From Pelecanus crispus (lineage: Eukaryota > Chordata > Aves > Pelecaniformes > Pelecanidae): a stretch of DNA of 64,000 nt. A program made the position numbers and the translations under genes. The notes under the pieces were generated by a model that made no database searches, had not been told where the DNA came from, and worked only from the letters and a program-made list of their open reading frames with translations. Numbering within the stretch: the first letter of the stretch is position 1; each line of letters starts with the position of its first letter. Location of the stretch: positions 11,077,806 through 11,141,805 of the forward strand of contig NC_134648.1 in NCBI RefSeq assembly GCF_030463565.1, written 5' to 3'. Positions 26,503 to 38,241 of this stretch are shown one piece after another.

Positions 26503-29500
26503 GTTCTTTCTTTCCTACTCCTCTAAGGTGGACATTTAGGGTGATTAATTGTATTCCAGTAGTACACTAGGGAACCATGGTATTGAGTATTATATAAACA
26601 TAATGACAAAAGATTCCCCTGTGTCCTGTTTACTCCTGGAAAAAAGGAGGCACAGGAAGACTGTGACTTGCTCATACAAAATGAGTGTTTTTGCAAGAGC
26701 TCAAAACTGTGCTCATTTTCCCTGAGTGTCTATAAAATTCTTGTGCTTGAACCATGTTCTCCCCCACTTTAACTATTTATAATAAAGCTACACACAAATT
26801 AATTGCTGTTAATGGTCGAGTATACCGGTAACATGTAGTGTTGTTTGCACTGTGGCATCTCTTTTTTTTTGCATCAGTCTGCAAGGAGAACCAAATTCTT
26901 ATTGTCTGATGCTAAAACTTAATGTGCTTTGCAGCATGATGATGTAAAGGTTTAAACTAATGCAAAGAAATATAATTTTTTACTCCTACGCACTTTTACT
27001 TCTGTTTTTCAGGGTGTGTTCTTGTCCTTCTGGTGAGCAATATCTATCCTACTTAACATGAAACTACATGGAAAGCAAATAAGAGAAGCAAGCCTGTGAT
27101 TCATTTGAATTTAAGCACTAAAACAGGAAGCTTTCTGAATTAAAATGCTGAGTTGAATTCCGCATTTCCACATTTCTTTACCTAGTATAAAGTGCATTAG
27201 TTGTTGCGTTCAGAGGAATTCTTCATTTTCCATTTCAGCCAGGAGAATCAAAGGTACTACAGTAGCAACCCATAGCAAACCAGTTTAAAAATAATTTCAC
27301 AAGGGAGGAGTGTATGCATATATTTGACGGGGAGGTGTGAAGGGTCATGTTCTCTTAGTGATGCACTGAGATCTGTGGGTAGCTCCTGTTCCAGACAAGG
27401 AGAGTTACTTATGGGCGGGCTTTGTAACTTTTGTTGAGTACTCTGGCCCTTATCCAGCAAAGCAAAGGACTTTTAAGTCCTTGCTTAATATTTGTGATCC
27501 CAGTGACTTGAAACTAGTGGAATTTTGATTGCTGAAAGCTAGAATTTTCAGGACATCTCAGAATTATGCCCTGTATTCTCAGCATAATAAGGGTACAGAT
27601 ATGGTTTGGGTTTTTGTTTGTTTGTCTTTCTGATGGTATCAGTCATGGGTACATTCTTCTCTCACCAGTGCCTGCTTTTTGAAGTCTAAATACAAATCTT
27701 GAATAGTACTGATATATATATATTTTTTTTTTTTGATCATTTCTTTCATGGATAAAAACCTCAGTTGAAAGATTTAAAATTATGAATGAAATCCAGCCTT
27801 TCAATCTCTACTTCCTTCATTTAACTTTAGTTGGTATTAATCAAAGAGATGTTTTTCCTTTCAAGGTTTAAGGGAACTAGCGCATATAAAAATTTACAGA
27901 CAGTTCACCTGTAAGATCATTACATCTTTATTCACGTAAGCAAACAAATACTGTGCTGTTTACTATTATTGGCTAAGAAAATTTTGAAGTATCTTTATTG
28001 TCTTCTGCAGTTTAAAATCCTGTACTATTTATGCTCAAAATCAATTCCCTGTCATAAGTATGGGGTAAGTCATAAGATATACCAGCTTTTGTATGTTGTT
28101 AGGTAGTTCAGGGAACATGAGTTTTCCTTAAGGATGTCTTTGACAATTTTCATTTGTTGCATCTCTTTTTGTTAGCATTGAATAGAAAAATACTTCCTTC
28201 TGGCTTCTTTTTTATTTCTTATTTCATGCAAACTTAAATGGAGGAAAACTTGAGGCAGGAAATGGAACTGTAAGAAGAAAACCTGAAAATTCTTAAATTG
28301 ACTTGTCTCAGTCACTAGATGTCAAGCTGATGTTCCTTCCCAGTAAAAACACATTACCACCTTCCAAATGTCCCTACACAGGACAGGACTGTGATCAAGA
28401 CTCACCTTAGGTTACAACTATGGAAACTTGGCACGTGTGCCTTACACATGGACCCAGTTCTTGAGAGTTCTGAGAAATTATGACGTTCCACTGGTGTGTA
28501 AAATGTGAGACTTTGAGGGTGCTTAGAATTCTGCCGGTCTGAACAGTCAGTTGAAGAGCTTGGGATAACTGAAGCATGCATATGGAGTATGCCCAGGAAA
28601 TCACATAACATATAATTCCCGGCTGGCCCTACCTGTGCTCCAGCACTTGAGAATTTTTACCTTTATAGAACTGAGTTTCTGAAGGGTGACAGTTCTTTTG
28701 CTTGCCAAGATTAAAGAGTGTGCATATATGGTTTTTCCTAGTGTTTTGATAGGGGCAAATTAAATAAAAGCATGCCAAAATCTGTGAGTTTCACTGTCAT
28801 TGAATTTTCCTACAGAATTTAAAATTATTTTGTGTAGAAAGTAGATGTTACCAGTAATGTCGTAGCCATGATAATCTAAGGATGGAGGCAAGATGTGATA
28901 TGTAGTGAGGCATTTAGACTGGTGAGGGAAGATGTCACCAATACTATCTTCAGAAAATTTACAGTGGTATGTATGGTACAGCTGTATATTTGGCTGTATA
29001 AACTGCCTACTTAGTATAATTAACTGAACTCCTGAACAATTGTTTTAAATCTGTATTTAGCTTAAAGATTATGGCTTTTATTTCACACCTGAAGTATTGG
29101 TTGTGGGCCTGAAAGTTTGTGTGGTTTTGTTTGGATTGTGTGGATTTTTGTTTGTTTGTTTCTCTCTTGTCTGTGTATAAAAAGTATTCGTATAAATAAC
29201 ATGAAGAATTCTATAGCAGAATGCTCCATTGAGTTCTTCCCATTCCATATCTATTTTAAATTGTCAGTTCATTGAAGGGGTAGCTACCAAAGCTGATTAT
29301 GAAATAACTTTGGATCCTGTCTGCTCTTCTGATGTGAAAAGTACTTACTAAGCAAAGAGACAGAAAAATGTAGCATGGAGTTTTGCAAAAAAAAGAGTGA
29401 GAAAACTAGTTTAAAAGTCCTAATGTCACAATAACCAAGGAAGCCACATCTTTAAAAGTGGCATCAATGCTACTTAAGAAGACAGTGCCAGATTTCAGTA

Positions 29501-30029
29501 TGTGTGCATATCTCTCTTGGAAAGTAAGTAGTGAGCCACTCTGGCTGAATGAAAAGATTTAAGAGGTTATATGATCCAAATGGGTCTTACACAATTTGGA
29601 AATCTGGTATTTTTAGTTGCTAGAGTTTAATATTAATCTGCATTAGGAAGTACATAAACAGAAACAACTAAGCTGGCATAAGCTGAGAGTACAGAAATAC
29701 ATAAGAAAATATCTTCTAGTGGTTAGAATACTCAAATCCAGCAAAACAGTTGATCCTTTCCTCAAAAAGAAATAATTGAGGAAGACAAGTTTGATTTATG
29801 AGGTGAAGTTGTCTTGTGTAGCAGTCTCTGTAGCACCGGATATTGAAGAAACTTTATCTTGGACATGGTCTTGGCCAGAAATTAAGATGAGGTCTCACAC
29901 TTGAGGTATCAAAATAAACTCATAAGCAGCGGACGTCAACAGGACCAAACAGGGAATATTCTGAGTTTGAAAAGAGGTTAAGACTATACAAAATACTCAC
30001 TCCAGTAGTGAAAATAGGAGTGTTGCTTT

Positions 30030-30425
30030 AAAAAAAAAAAAACTAAACCCTACTACTGAGCCTTGCAAAACTAGAAATTTCTAGGGATGTTTTCGCATAG
30101 TTTACAACAGTCAAACAAAAAAGCACATCATACAGTAGAATTCAAACCACACAATATTTTGCAAAGATAATTGATCTGACAGAATTCTTTGTGTCATGAA
30201 AACAGTGGTTGAAGAAAACCTGGTTAATATTATTTAGAATTTTCCCAAAAGCTTTGAGTAAAGTTAAGCATTCACAAAATGAGAGACAAATTATTGTCTT
30301 GGATCAAAAACTGATTGAGATGGGACACAATATTAGGATTAAATGATCAGTTAGCATTTTGTTTAAAAACTAATCTAGGTGCAGAAGGCATTTCAGTGTA
30401 CTAGGACCTAGAGTGCCAGTGTATT
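30030..30425 (+). mobile_element. Old degraded CR1/L3-type LINE, reverse-transcriptase-region fragment
   Basis: Landmarks recalled from amniote CR1/L3 elements appear in order: 'cagaattctttg', 'aaaagctttgagtaaagtt', 'cattcacaaaatgagaga', 'attaaatgatcagtt' and 'gtactaggacctagagtgc'. The second corresponds to the conserved AFDKV-like stretch of the reverse transcriptase. The copy has frameshifts and stops and is not functional. Similarity may extend to the left toward 29.7 kb but is too weak for me to claim. It lies in the same orientation as PPFIBP2, about 1.4 kb before the second coding exon. Confidence 0.65.
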
Positions 30426-31813
30426 CCTGAGCTGTATTTAGGTATTAGTTATATATCAGGCCATAGGTAAAAAGAACCATTGGGTTCAAACATGGTTTGT
30501 AATGTCCAAATCATGGTAGATAAATAACCATAGCAGGCAAACTAACATTGATTGATGCAAAGTAGTGTGCATTCAAGAAGAAAATTTGAATTACTTATAC
30601 ATCTGGGTTTCCAATTAGATACATCTGCTTAGGAAAAAAAACTTAGCAAATAATTTTCAAAGGCGCAGTGAAGATTTCTGTTCCTTCCTAACTAAGATGT
30701 AAATGACATTAAACACAGGACTACAATGAAGAATAGTATGGAGATTATTATAATCCCCTTGTGTAGATCAATGATACAGTCTTCTAAGGAATACTGTATG
30801 CTATGTGGATCCAACATACACCTGTAAAGTATGTTACAAAATAAAAGGATTGAGAGGAGTACAGCATGAATGATCAACAGCCCAGAGCAAATCTCCCATG
30901 AAGTCAAATAAAGGGGGAAAATGCGATTGCTTATGCCAGAGAGAACAAGAATGAAGACATAACATGAGTACAATCTATTATGTACATGAGGCAATGAATT
31001 GTAAATAAAAGCTACAGAAAGTAGAGCAAATAGAAGTTTTCCATCTAACTAGTTCTTAAAGAAACGAAGGGAATTTAAGTGAAATCAAGGTCTGAAATTC
31101 AGGGCTGAGAAAAGACAGCTCTTTTTAGCGTGCATCTCATTGAAACACAGGGTATTAAGACACAAAGATTTGGTGATATTAGAATTTGTATTATTTATAA
31201 TTCTTCCATCAAGTGACATATGCTTATTGCTGTGTTTGTTGTTCTTGAGAAAATAATATTGGTGCTAGAGGGCTGGCAGGAGGGAGGTGGTGTAATTTAG
31301 AGAGCTAGCAAAGTTTCATTAGCCATTTTTATTGCTAACTTTTTGGGTTTTGCTCTCTGTGGGGCCATTTTAAACCTGCTCAAGGTCACATATTTTTCTA
31401 GTTCTGGTAACACGATTTATTTTCATCTACGTTCCTTGTCAAAGGACTGCATCAGTCTTTCTTTGCTTAACACTGCTCTGTGTGGGGACTTCTGTGTAGT
31501 TGAGAAGTTAGTGACATCTCATGGTAACCATGGAAAATTACAGGTGATTTGTGGTAAGGTTTTGGCGTTTGTAATTTAATGGACGTTGCAAATGTTTTCT
31601 AGGTGAAAATTCTTTTTTAATATGCTTGTACATACTTCTCACATTTAATTCTCCAGTGTTTGTTATTTATCTAGAGACTAACTCAAGTATTTCTAAGCCT
31701 AAAATACTGATACTTGTCAGCATCTGAAGTCCAAATGTTGTAGTACCTATATATTTGTCACTTACAAAACAATTATATAACATGATTGTCTCTCCTGGTT
31801 TTACTTGGTTTAG

Positions 31814-32028
31814 GTACAAAGTCAGCTACAGAGTATGCTAATGGTGGTTATGATATTGTGTCACCTGCTCCATCAGTATACTTGGGCACATTTCAAATTT
31901 TGCATCTCCTGGAAGATCTAAAGATGGCACTGGAAATGCTAGAGGATCCTCAAGAGAAAGAAGCATTGCGAAATCAAATTCCGGGGGCCACAGCAGTGTG
32001 TATACGGGAGTGGTTTGAAGAGAATCTG
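31814..32028 (+). CDS. PPFIBP2: PPFIBP2 second coding exon
   Basis: The exon is 215 nt. It completes the split glycine codon and adds 71 codons, residues 22-93 counted from the second ATG. It opens with TKSATEYANGG and carries the conserved liprin-beta block LHLLEDLKMALEMLEDPQEK, then LRNQIPG and IREWFEENL. I recall the human counterparts as LHLIEDLRLALEMLELPQER and IKEWFEESL, and the paralogue PPFIBP1 has a related but more distant block. The acceptor is 'ggtttag' and the donor is CTG|gtgagt, ending in phase 0. The segment around residues 30-45 (YDIVSPAPSVYLG) is the variable linker of the family. If the following intron were retained, translation would stop after five more residues. Confidence 0.95.
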
Positions 32029-33003
32029 GTGAGTAGTTATTTGTAGCTTTTCCATTTTGTTTGCAAACAGCATTGATTCAAGTATTTGATACTTCAATTA
32101 TTTTTATAATAGCTGAAATCTGCATGCTTAGAGAACTGCAGGGGATGGTGAGCAATCATAGCAAGCTGAGGATATTACCACGTTATGTGCTGATTACTAA
32201 AAGCAATGCAGTTATAGGAGTATAAGAAGTTGGTAAAAAACCTGATTTTGTCCTTGGTGAGAGAGAAGATAGTAAAAATGAACGACCAAAAAGGTTACCT
32301 TTTCTGTGAGTTTTTTTGGTTTGATTTTGTTGGTCCTTTGCTGGAGATAACAAACAAGTTTATAACTAGTTATAAAACTTGTCATTTTTAAACAACCAAT
32401 TTGGAATATGGTGGCATTGTCTGTTGAAGGGACAAATTCAAACTGGATGATTCTCCTATCATTTTCCTTGCTACACTTCATTTACCTTAACTATCAGTAT
32501 TATCAATCTCCAAAGTATCTTGTACACCAGGTAGTGGTGGTAAACACAGGAAAGCTCTAGCTTCTGAATGTGAGACATTCATATTGGGATAGATGGGGAA
32601 TAAACATTTGACTATATTGGAAAAGACTGAGGCTTACCAGGCGAGGAGCAGATCTTCAGACAGACCTTAAAAGAAGAGACCCATTGGATGTAAAGGAAGA
32701 GAAACAGCAGGTCCTGCCAGAACACTTCTCTTCACCAAGCCTGTCACTGCAAGTGAATGGTGGTTTCCTAATGAGTAAAAGCTACCTATCACTTTCTCAA
32801 CTTCAGAAAAGTTTTCTAGATGAAAGGATTTTCTTCTGGCTTTGTCAATGCATGTTACTTCTGTGTAATTGTGTCTGTAGCTTCTGGTTCAGTGTTTATA
32901 ATCTGCTATAGCTGCCTTATGCCTGTTGTAACCTAGCGTTGTTGGAAAGGTAGCTGCTTTTGTTTGAACTTGTCAACTGCTGGTTTGTTGGCATTCTCCA
33001 CAG

Positions 33004-33094
33004 AGTGCATGTCTATGGCTGGAAAGTCCTGTTTGGGACTATATGAGAGAAAGAAATGAGAATTTGGTACCAGTTTTGAAAGCAAAAGGTGGAG
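33004..33094 (+). other. Exon-like segment A in PPFIBP2 intron (hypothetical cassette exon)
   Basis: This 91-nt segment is flanked by the acceptor 'gcattctccacag' and a modest donor, GGAG|gtaatc. Read in phase 0, as it would be after the 31814-32028 exon, it is open and encodes SACLWLESPVWDYMRERN and on to a lysine/glycine-rich end, finishing in phase 1. It has no counterpart in the human liprin-beta-2 sequence I remember and no domain I recognise. A 30-codon open stretch can easily occur by chance. Support comes only from splice-site shape and its frame match with segment B. Confidence 0.2.
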
Positions 33095-33250
33095 GTAATC
33101 TTTAATTTGAATTTACAATATTAGATTTTGAGTCCATATCCTCAGGCCAGCTCTTACTGAATTCCTGCTTTAACAGAAATTTTAATGCTTTTTCAAAGCT
33201 TTTCAATAGCTAAAAGATATTTTTAATGTGTAAAAGACATAAATTTTCAG

Positions 33251-33369
33251 AGTTGTTCACAGTAAAGTTGGCCCTGGACCACCAAGTTGAAGAGTTTGAA
33301 TCTGGTGGTCTGGCTTTTGGCCCTTCTATTGCAGAAATATTAATTAATCTAGCTTTTCAGCTCTGCAAG
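33251..33369 (+). other. Exon-like segment B in PPFIBP2 intron (hypothetical cassette exon)
   Basis: This 119-nt segment follows the acceptor 'aaattttcag' (a second AG lies 12 nt further on and would keep the frame) and ends at a strong donor, AAG|gtaggt. Taken in phase 1 after segment A it is open for 40 codons, including LALDHQVEEFESGGLAFG and a hydrophobic end, and finishes in phase 0. A plus B would therefore add exactly 70 codons between the EENL and SQVNHH exons. The intron between A and B would be 156 nt. I do not recognise the peptide. It could equally be a decayed exon or chance. Confidence 0.22.
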
Positions 33370-34395
33370 GTAGGTAACACTTGATGTTTTGACTCCTCAT
33401 ATTAATCTGCATATGCGGATCTCTTCTTTTTCATGGGAAACCAGCCAAAACAGAAGCAACAGTTCCCTCTTAGAGTTGCAGTTTACTGATGTCTTAAAAG
33501 CCTTGTCTAGTGCATCAATAGTAGTATTTATTTGATAAAGCAATTGGGCAGTCTGGATTCAGAACCAACAGAACAGGGAAATTGGTGGTATAGAGTATCT
33601 CTAGTGCAGTATGTTGAGGTCACTGTTTTTAAAATATTTTGCACTATTCTGTATTGACAAATTCTGCCACTTCTTTTAAAGACATGCACAGGGAGGGTAG
33701 TGCACAGTTTCTGTGACTGTTATTTGAAAATGGATAGGAATCTATGTATTTGTAGACCTTTTTTATATTTTTTAAAAATGCAAATAATTTGTAAGCATGC
33801 ACAAAGCTTCCATGGACTTCAAATTCGGAAAAGCTTTCTCCACTGACAAGCAGCAGTTTCACTTGGAAATTGAGAGGAAATCTGATAAAATTCAGCTCAG
33901 TTCAGTGAAATGGAATATGTATTTCATAGTTATGTCCCATACTGAAAATTCCTTAATTCCAGCCCAGAGCTGTGAAACTTGATACTTGATATGTAGAAAA
34001 AGATAGTCAAGGTAGTAAGCTATAGAGAATGAGAACTCTGTAGCTGAGTGAATCCATTCACACTGGAAGCCTCAAATGATTTGGTAATCATTAGTCTATG
34101 AAATGTTGGAGTGCCATAAAAAACCCCACTCAATTCCCATGGTTTAAACACATCAAGATTGAAGCGGTTTGCTGATTTATTAAAGACATAATTAACTAGA
34201 AGTCAGTGAACTATGTATTTAGGATCAACATCAGCAATACAACAGATAAACTGGAATACTAGATGCCTAAGAAATGTTGAGGAACACCTGCAAATTTCTA
34301 AATGCAGTTCTATGACTAATTCCAAGAAGTTAAAATCACACAGACGTGCACACATACACATTCACAGTTACAGACATACATTTCTTCTCTCACAG

Positions 34396-34536
34396 CTGGT
34401 GCTGGTTGCAAGCATGAACAGCGTCTTCTGTGGATATGGGTTCCCCTATTTACACACATCTCCTAATGGACATGTGGGTGCTTTAGCTTTTGTGTGTACC
34501 TGTGGAGCTCCCTACGGTCTGCTAACCCATGCACTG
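34396..34536 (+). other. Exon-like segment C in PPFIBP2 intron (hypothetical cassette exon)
   Basis: A strong pyrimidine-rich acceptor ('ttcttctctcacag') and a good donor (CTG|gtgagc) bound 141 nt. This is exactly 47 codons, open in phase 0, so inclusion would not disturb the liprin frame. It encodes LVLVASMNSVFCGYGFPYLH and continues with a Gly/Ala/Cys-containing stretch. The segment is richer in G+C than its surroundings. No homology is recognised. It sits inside an uninterrupted frame from 34213 to 34575, so part of the openness is not explained by exon boundaries. Low confidence. Confidence 0.18.
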
Positions 34537-35960
34537 GTGAGCAAGCACCCCACGAGTTCACATAGGCACCCCTGAGGTGTGGGTCCCCGATTGTTGCAAC
34601 TGGTAACTATCAGAGAAAACATCAGCACATAGAAAATGCCAGACGCTCTCAAGTGGAATTTGCTACAAAGTGTCTCTTCTAAGCATTCTCTTTAAAGTTT
34701 AGGCTAATAATTCAGTACAGAGATATGGAATGTATTTTAATTGTTGTATTCAACTGAAATGTAACATAAAACAATGTTTGATATCAGTAGCAATAGTTGA
34801 ATTGTAACAAACTTTGGAGTGGATGTTGAACTGATGCTTTTGAGCTTTTTTTTTTTTTTTTAGAGCTATTATAGGTCGGCTTGGAGGGGGATTTTCTTTC
34901 ATGGACAATTAATTCCACATTTTAGGGTCCATGCACCTTCATTTGAAGCTGGAGGCTGCTCTGGCGTATACTGAATAAGCCACTGGTTTTAGAGAATACA
35001 GCAACTGCTTTGTTCCTAACATTATACAGGAATAGGTGAGGTCAAAAATATTCCCAGCTTATCCTGACTAGGAATACATTAGAAACTGAAGGTACAAAAA
35101 GCAATGTGACGTTTCTTTTCTTGAAAGGATCATGTTTATCTGCTTTAAAAAGAGTGTAATTTTATGATTCTTCTTCACTTAAATGTGTGCTTGAAAACTG
35201 TATTAAAGATCATTGCAGCTGCCATCCTTAATCAAGAATACAAACAATGTGCCTTATGGAAGTAATCTGAATTTGTGTTTTGCTGCTGCCCTATATTGGC
35301 TTTTATGGAAAACCACAGAAAGGGGAGTCAGAAAGATGGCTCAAGACTAGTTCCTGCTAGATAGTATCAAACAACAGTATTTAAGAGCTAGCATTTTGGT
35401 TTAAGTAGAAGTATGGAACAGAAGTCCCAATTATTTTTTTGTGTGCTCCTTCTGCATTAGCAATCATCATAACCTAATGCAGCCCTGAAAGCTCTCTGAG
35501 ACAGAGTATGGCTATCCCCGCTATTTCTATCTGTGCCACACACCAGTATTTGGGACTGCAGGTTAGAGGACAGAAAGTGACTGAACCTTCTTTGTATTGT
35601 TCATTTGTATTGGAGTATCATCTAGAAACTAGAGGTCAATTGTACTAGGATGGGAAAAAGAACTTCTGCAGAAAATTGCCCCTTGGCCTTATAATTCAAG
35701 TAGCTTTGCAGTTTTGGTAATTGCCACTTAGGGTGTTGTACTACACCTGGTGTTTAAATAAATAAGACTGCGGAGTTTGGCCTTTTGGTCAGCTTTGAGG
35801 CACATTGGCTTGTTACTGATCGGTCAGGAAGCTTCTGTGATGTTTATAGATACTATAGCTGGTCTCACTAGAGTGTTACTTTCCTTCAGTTCCATAGTAC
35901 CAAGCTATGGAATTTATCAGACATGAAATATTAACAAGTTGTGGTTTGTGATTTGTTTGA

Positions 35961-35980
35961 TTTATTTATTTATTTATTTA
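35961..35980. repeat. (TTTA)5 microsatellite
   Basis: Five perfect TTTA units are followed by a run of A. It is a simple intronic repeat. Confidence 0.9.
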
Positions 35981-37807
35981 AAAAAACCCAATTGTAACTG
36001 TTATGTTCTCTGGTCTGTCTGCTACAGGTGTGAATACCAACGATGTGGGAAAATTTAGATATTCCTAGAGTGTGAAAACTTTAGACATCATGTTTCATAC
36101 CTGATACTACCTTGCTTGCTTCCTCTTTTGAAAGCATCTGTTTTATTCCTCTTTTTATGGAACCATTGGTAGTGATTTGGTATTTCAGTGATTTGGTGGA
36201 GTTGGATTTTGTGCTTATCCTCTACAGTCCTCTAAGGAAGAGGCATACCATGTGTGGAACTAAAGGTGTGCTTTTTGAAAAGGCTCCTTTTTGTGTTTCT
36301 GTGGTCTTGGATCTGTGAACATATCAGGTTCTTGAGTTTACAGTATAACTGGGCACAGTAACTGTACTGCCACTGCTTTGAGATAGATGAAATAGGTTTG
36401 ACAAAGTTAGCGCTGAATTTGGAAAGATTGTTACTGTGTATCATAGAATGAGGCTTTAATAGTTGCTGTAACTGCACAAATCTTTTGACAAAGCTAAAAT
36501 AGAATAAAGCATCATTAATTATAGACTTTTAACTACTTAGGAACGGTATTAAAAATTTTTGCCTCGAAGTGAATGTCTGGAGTGTTTTACATGCTTTACG
36601 ATAGTAAATTCTTTGGCCTTAAAAACAGAAGAAAAAAACCTGGGGATTATCATAGAGAGTTCATATAAAACAATTTTGTGTATAGTTTCAATGCCTCTTG
36701 TTAAATATTTTAGTATTGCTAGTGACCACATGACATATCACAAAGCAGGTAGTAATTTCAGCATTAAAAATTAACTGCTGCAGTAACAGCTGACTGTGTT
36801 TGACTTGGTGAGCTATGAGAGAATGTATTTAGTTACATTTCATAACTCTAACTTCTACGCTGTTAATTCCTTTTTTTTATTCTCTACATCTTTATGGAAC
36901 CCTTTTCTGAGTAAAGAGGAACCTAGTGTTCTTATAGTGGTCCTAAAATGATATTAAGCATGAATGAGAGCCTCATTTCCAGGACTGCAAAACATAATCT
37001 TCCTTCCAGTGGAACATTTATATTTAAAGCAAGCCACTTCACCATGTAGCTTTATATACTGACCCTTAAAATGCTGATTCTTGAAAACTTGTTAGTGTTT
37101 TCCTGATTATGTTTTTTCCTGGAAGCCTAATTCTGAAAATCTTTCTAAATTTCTAAATTTGAGGAAACAGGAAGGGGTGAAGAGCAGAAGAAATAGAGGA
37201 ATGTGTGGTAGAGGCAATTTGTTAAAATAATGTGATTTGTCTTATGATAGATACTGTGTTTTGTCTCATTTCATGCTCTGTGTTTTTGTAATGGTAAAAC
37301 CAGACTTTTTAGCAGAAATAGGATAATTTTTTTTGAGTCTTGATTGCCATTTGGTCATGATTAATGTTCAGAAGAGATTGTTTCCACTGTGTGTTAAAAT
37401 CAAGGAATGTTTTTCCCCCGTTGTCTTCACAGGGACTTGGATTAAAACAGCAAATCCCAATTCAGAATTCTGACTTGGTGGAGTTTGTGAAGTTTTGAAA
37501 TTACTTCAAAGTTTTATTTTAAGCATGTGTGAAAGTGCTCTGCTGAAACATAATCACTGGTCTCTTTATTTCACTTTTGTCTAAGATTCATTTTACAGAG
37601 TTATCGGTCCAGAACAGAGGCAGAAGATGACTGCAATACAGGGCTCTTCAATATACATGAAAACATGCTTTTATAAAAGTGTCAATATAATTTTTCAGCA
37701 ACAGCTGAGTGGGAAGAGAATATCTTCCGAGCAATGCCAGTTAAAGCCAGTATATTTATCTGCTGGTGGATTTGACTGTGGGACTCAACTGTTGAGAGTC
37801 ACGATGG

Positions 37808-37859
37808 AGCTATATATAGCTGAATCTTCTCATTGCCAAGTGGTATTAACACGTGTTAA
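37808..37859. repeat. Two 14-bp perfect palindromes 24 bp apart, one with CACGTG E-box
   Basis: AGCTATATATAGCT (37808-37821) and TTAACACGTGTTAA (37846-37859) are each fully self-complementary. The second is centred on CACGTG, the canonical E-box bound by bHLH factors such as USF, MYC/MAX and CLOCK/BMAL1 (known for the motif). Whether it is bound in this intron is unknown. Confidence 0.7.
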
Positions 37860-37971
37860 ATTGAAAATGGACCAGTAGAGCCTGCTTGGGACAGTGTAGA
37901 AAAGCTGTCATTCCATAAGCATTCGTGTTTATTTTTGCCAACTTGAAACATTAGAAGGATATGTTTTCTGA

Positions 37972-38241
37972 GCAGTAGTCAGAGTCAAAAGTTGTATGAC
38001 CCAGTCCTCCGCTGTGCTCCAGCTCCTTTTCAAGGAGTTGATGATGCAAGGAAGCCCTGAACTGGAAGATCTGGTCCTCTCAGAGTTCTCCAAGCATGTT
38101 AGAGCAATTCACAGCACACAAGAAACAGCAGAGAAGTGTCCTTCATATGTGCAGCTATTTATGAATACTAGAGAGTGCCTTGGAGCTAGCGGAAAGGGGG
38201 TGTACACAGGTTGCATGGAATGTTTTCTAAACCAGGCCTGA
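37972..38241 (+). other. Unassigned 90-codon open stretch
   Basis: The frame is open from just after a TGA at 37969 to the stop after 38241, with an internal ATG at 37996. The translation has a helical, charged character (LLFKELMMQGSPELEDLVLS, then EFSKHVRAIHSTQETAEK) unlike most AT-driven frames nearby, and the DNA is more G+C-rich than its flanks. I know no protein it matches. There is no good acceptor immediately upstream, no promoter seen and no poly(A) tail. It could be a retrocopy fragment of an unrecognised gene, a decayed element, or chance. Confidence 0.15.

Larger units (their letters stand above)
16999..31813 (+). other. PPFIBP2: PPFIBP2 intron between first and second coding exons (14.8 kb)
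   Basis: The intron starts with gtatag and ends with 'ttggtttag'. I found no supported exon or RNA gene inside it. Visible content includes a 12-bp tandem duplication near 17.77 kb, a pyrimidine mirror repeat at 21822-21853, G-rich and C-rich tracts at 22276 and 26484, a 9-bp-stem hairpin at 24951-24980, and an old CR1 piece at 30030-30425. The 100-codon reverse frame at 30692-30994 is hydrophobic and AT-driven; I treat it as chance. Confidence 0.85.

Noticed and set aside
26640..26700. Possible MIR SINE core ('ggaggcacaggaagactgtg' then 'acttgctcatac')
   Set aside because: The match to the recalled MIR core is short and partial; a repeat-library alignment would be needed to call it.
30692..30994. 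100-codon reverse-strand hydrophobic frame resembling a membrane protein
   Set aside because: The composition follows the AT-rich DNA, there are no splice or regulatory signals and I recognise no family.
34213..34395. Upstream half of the 120-codon frame containing segment C, as a gene start
   Set aside because: The part before 34396 has His/Arg low-complexity character caused by a CA-rich stretch and no start-exon features; only the splice-bounded part merits a look.
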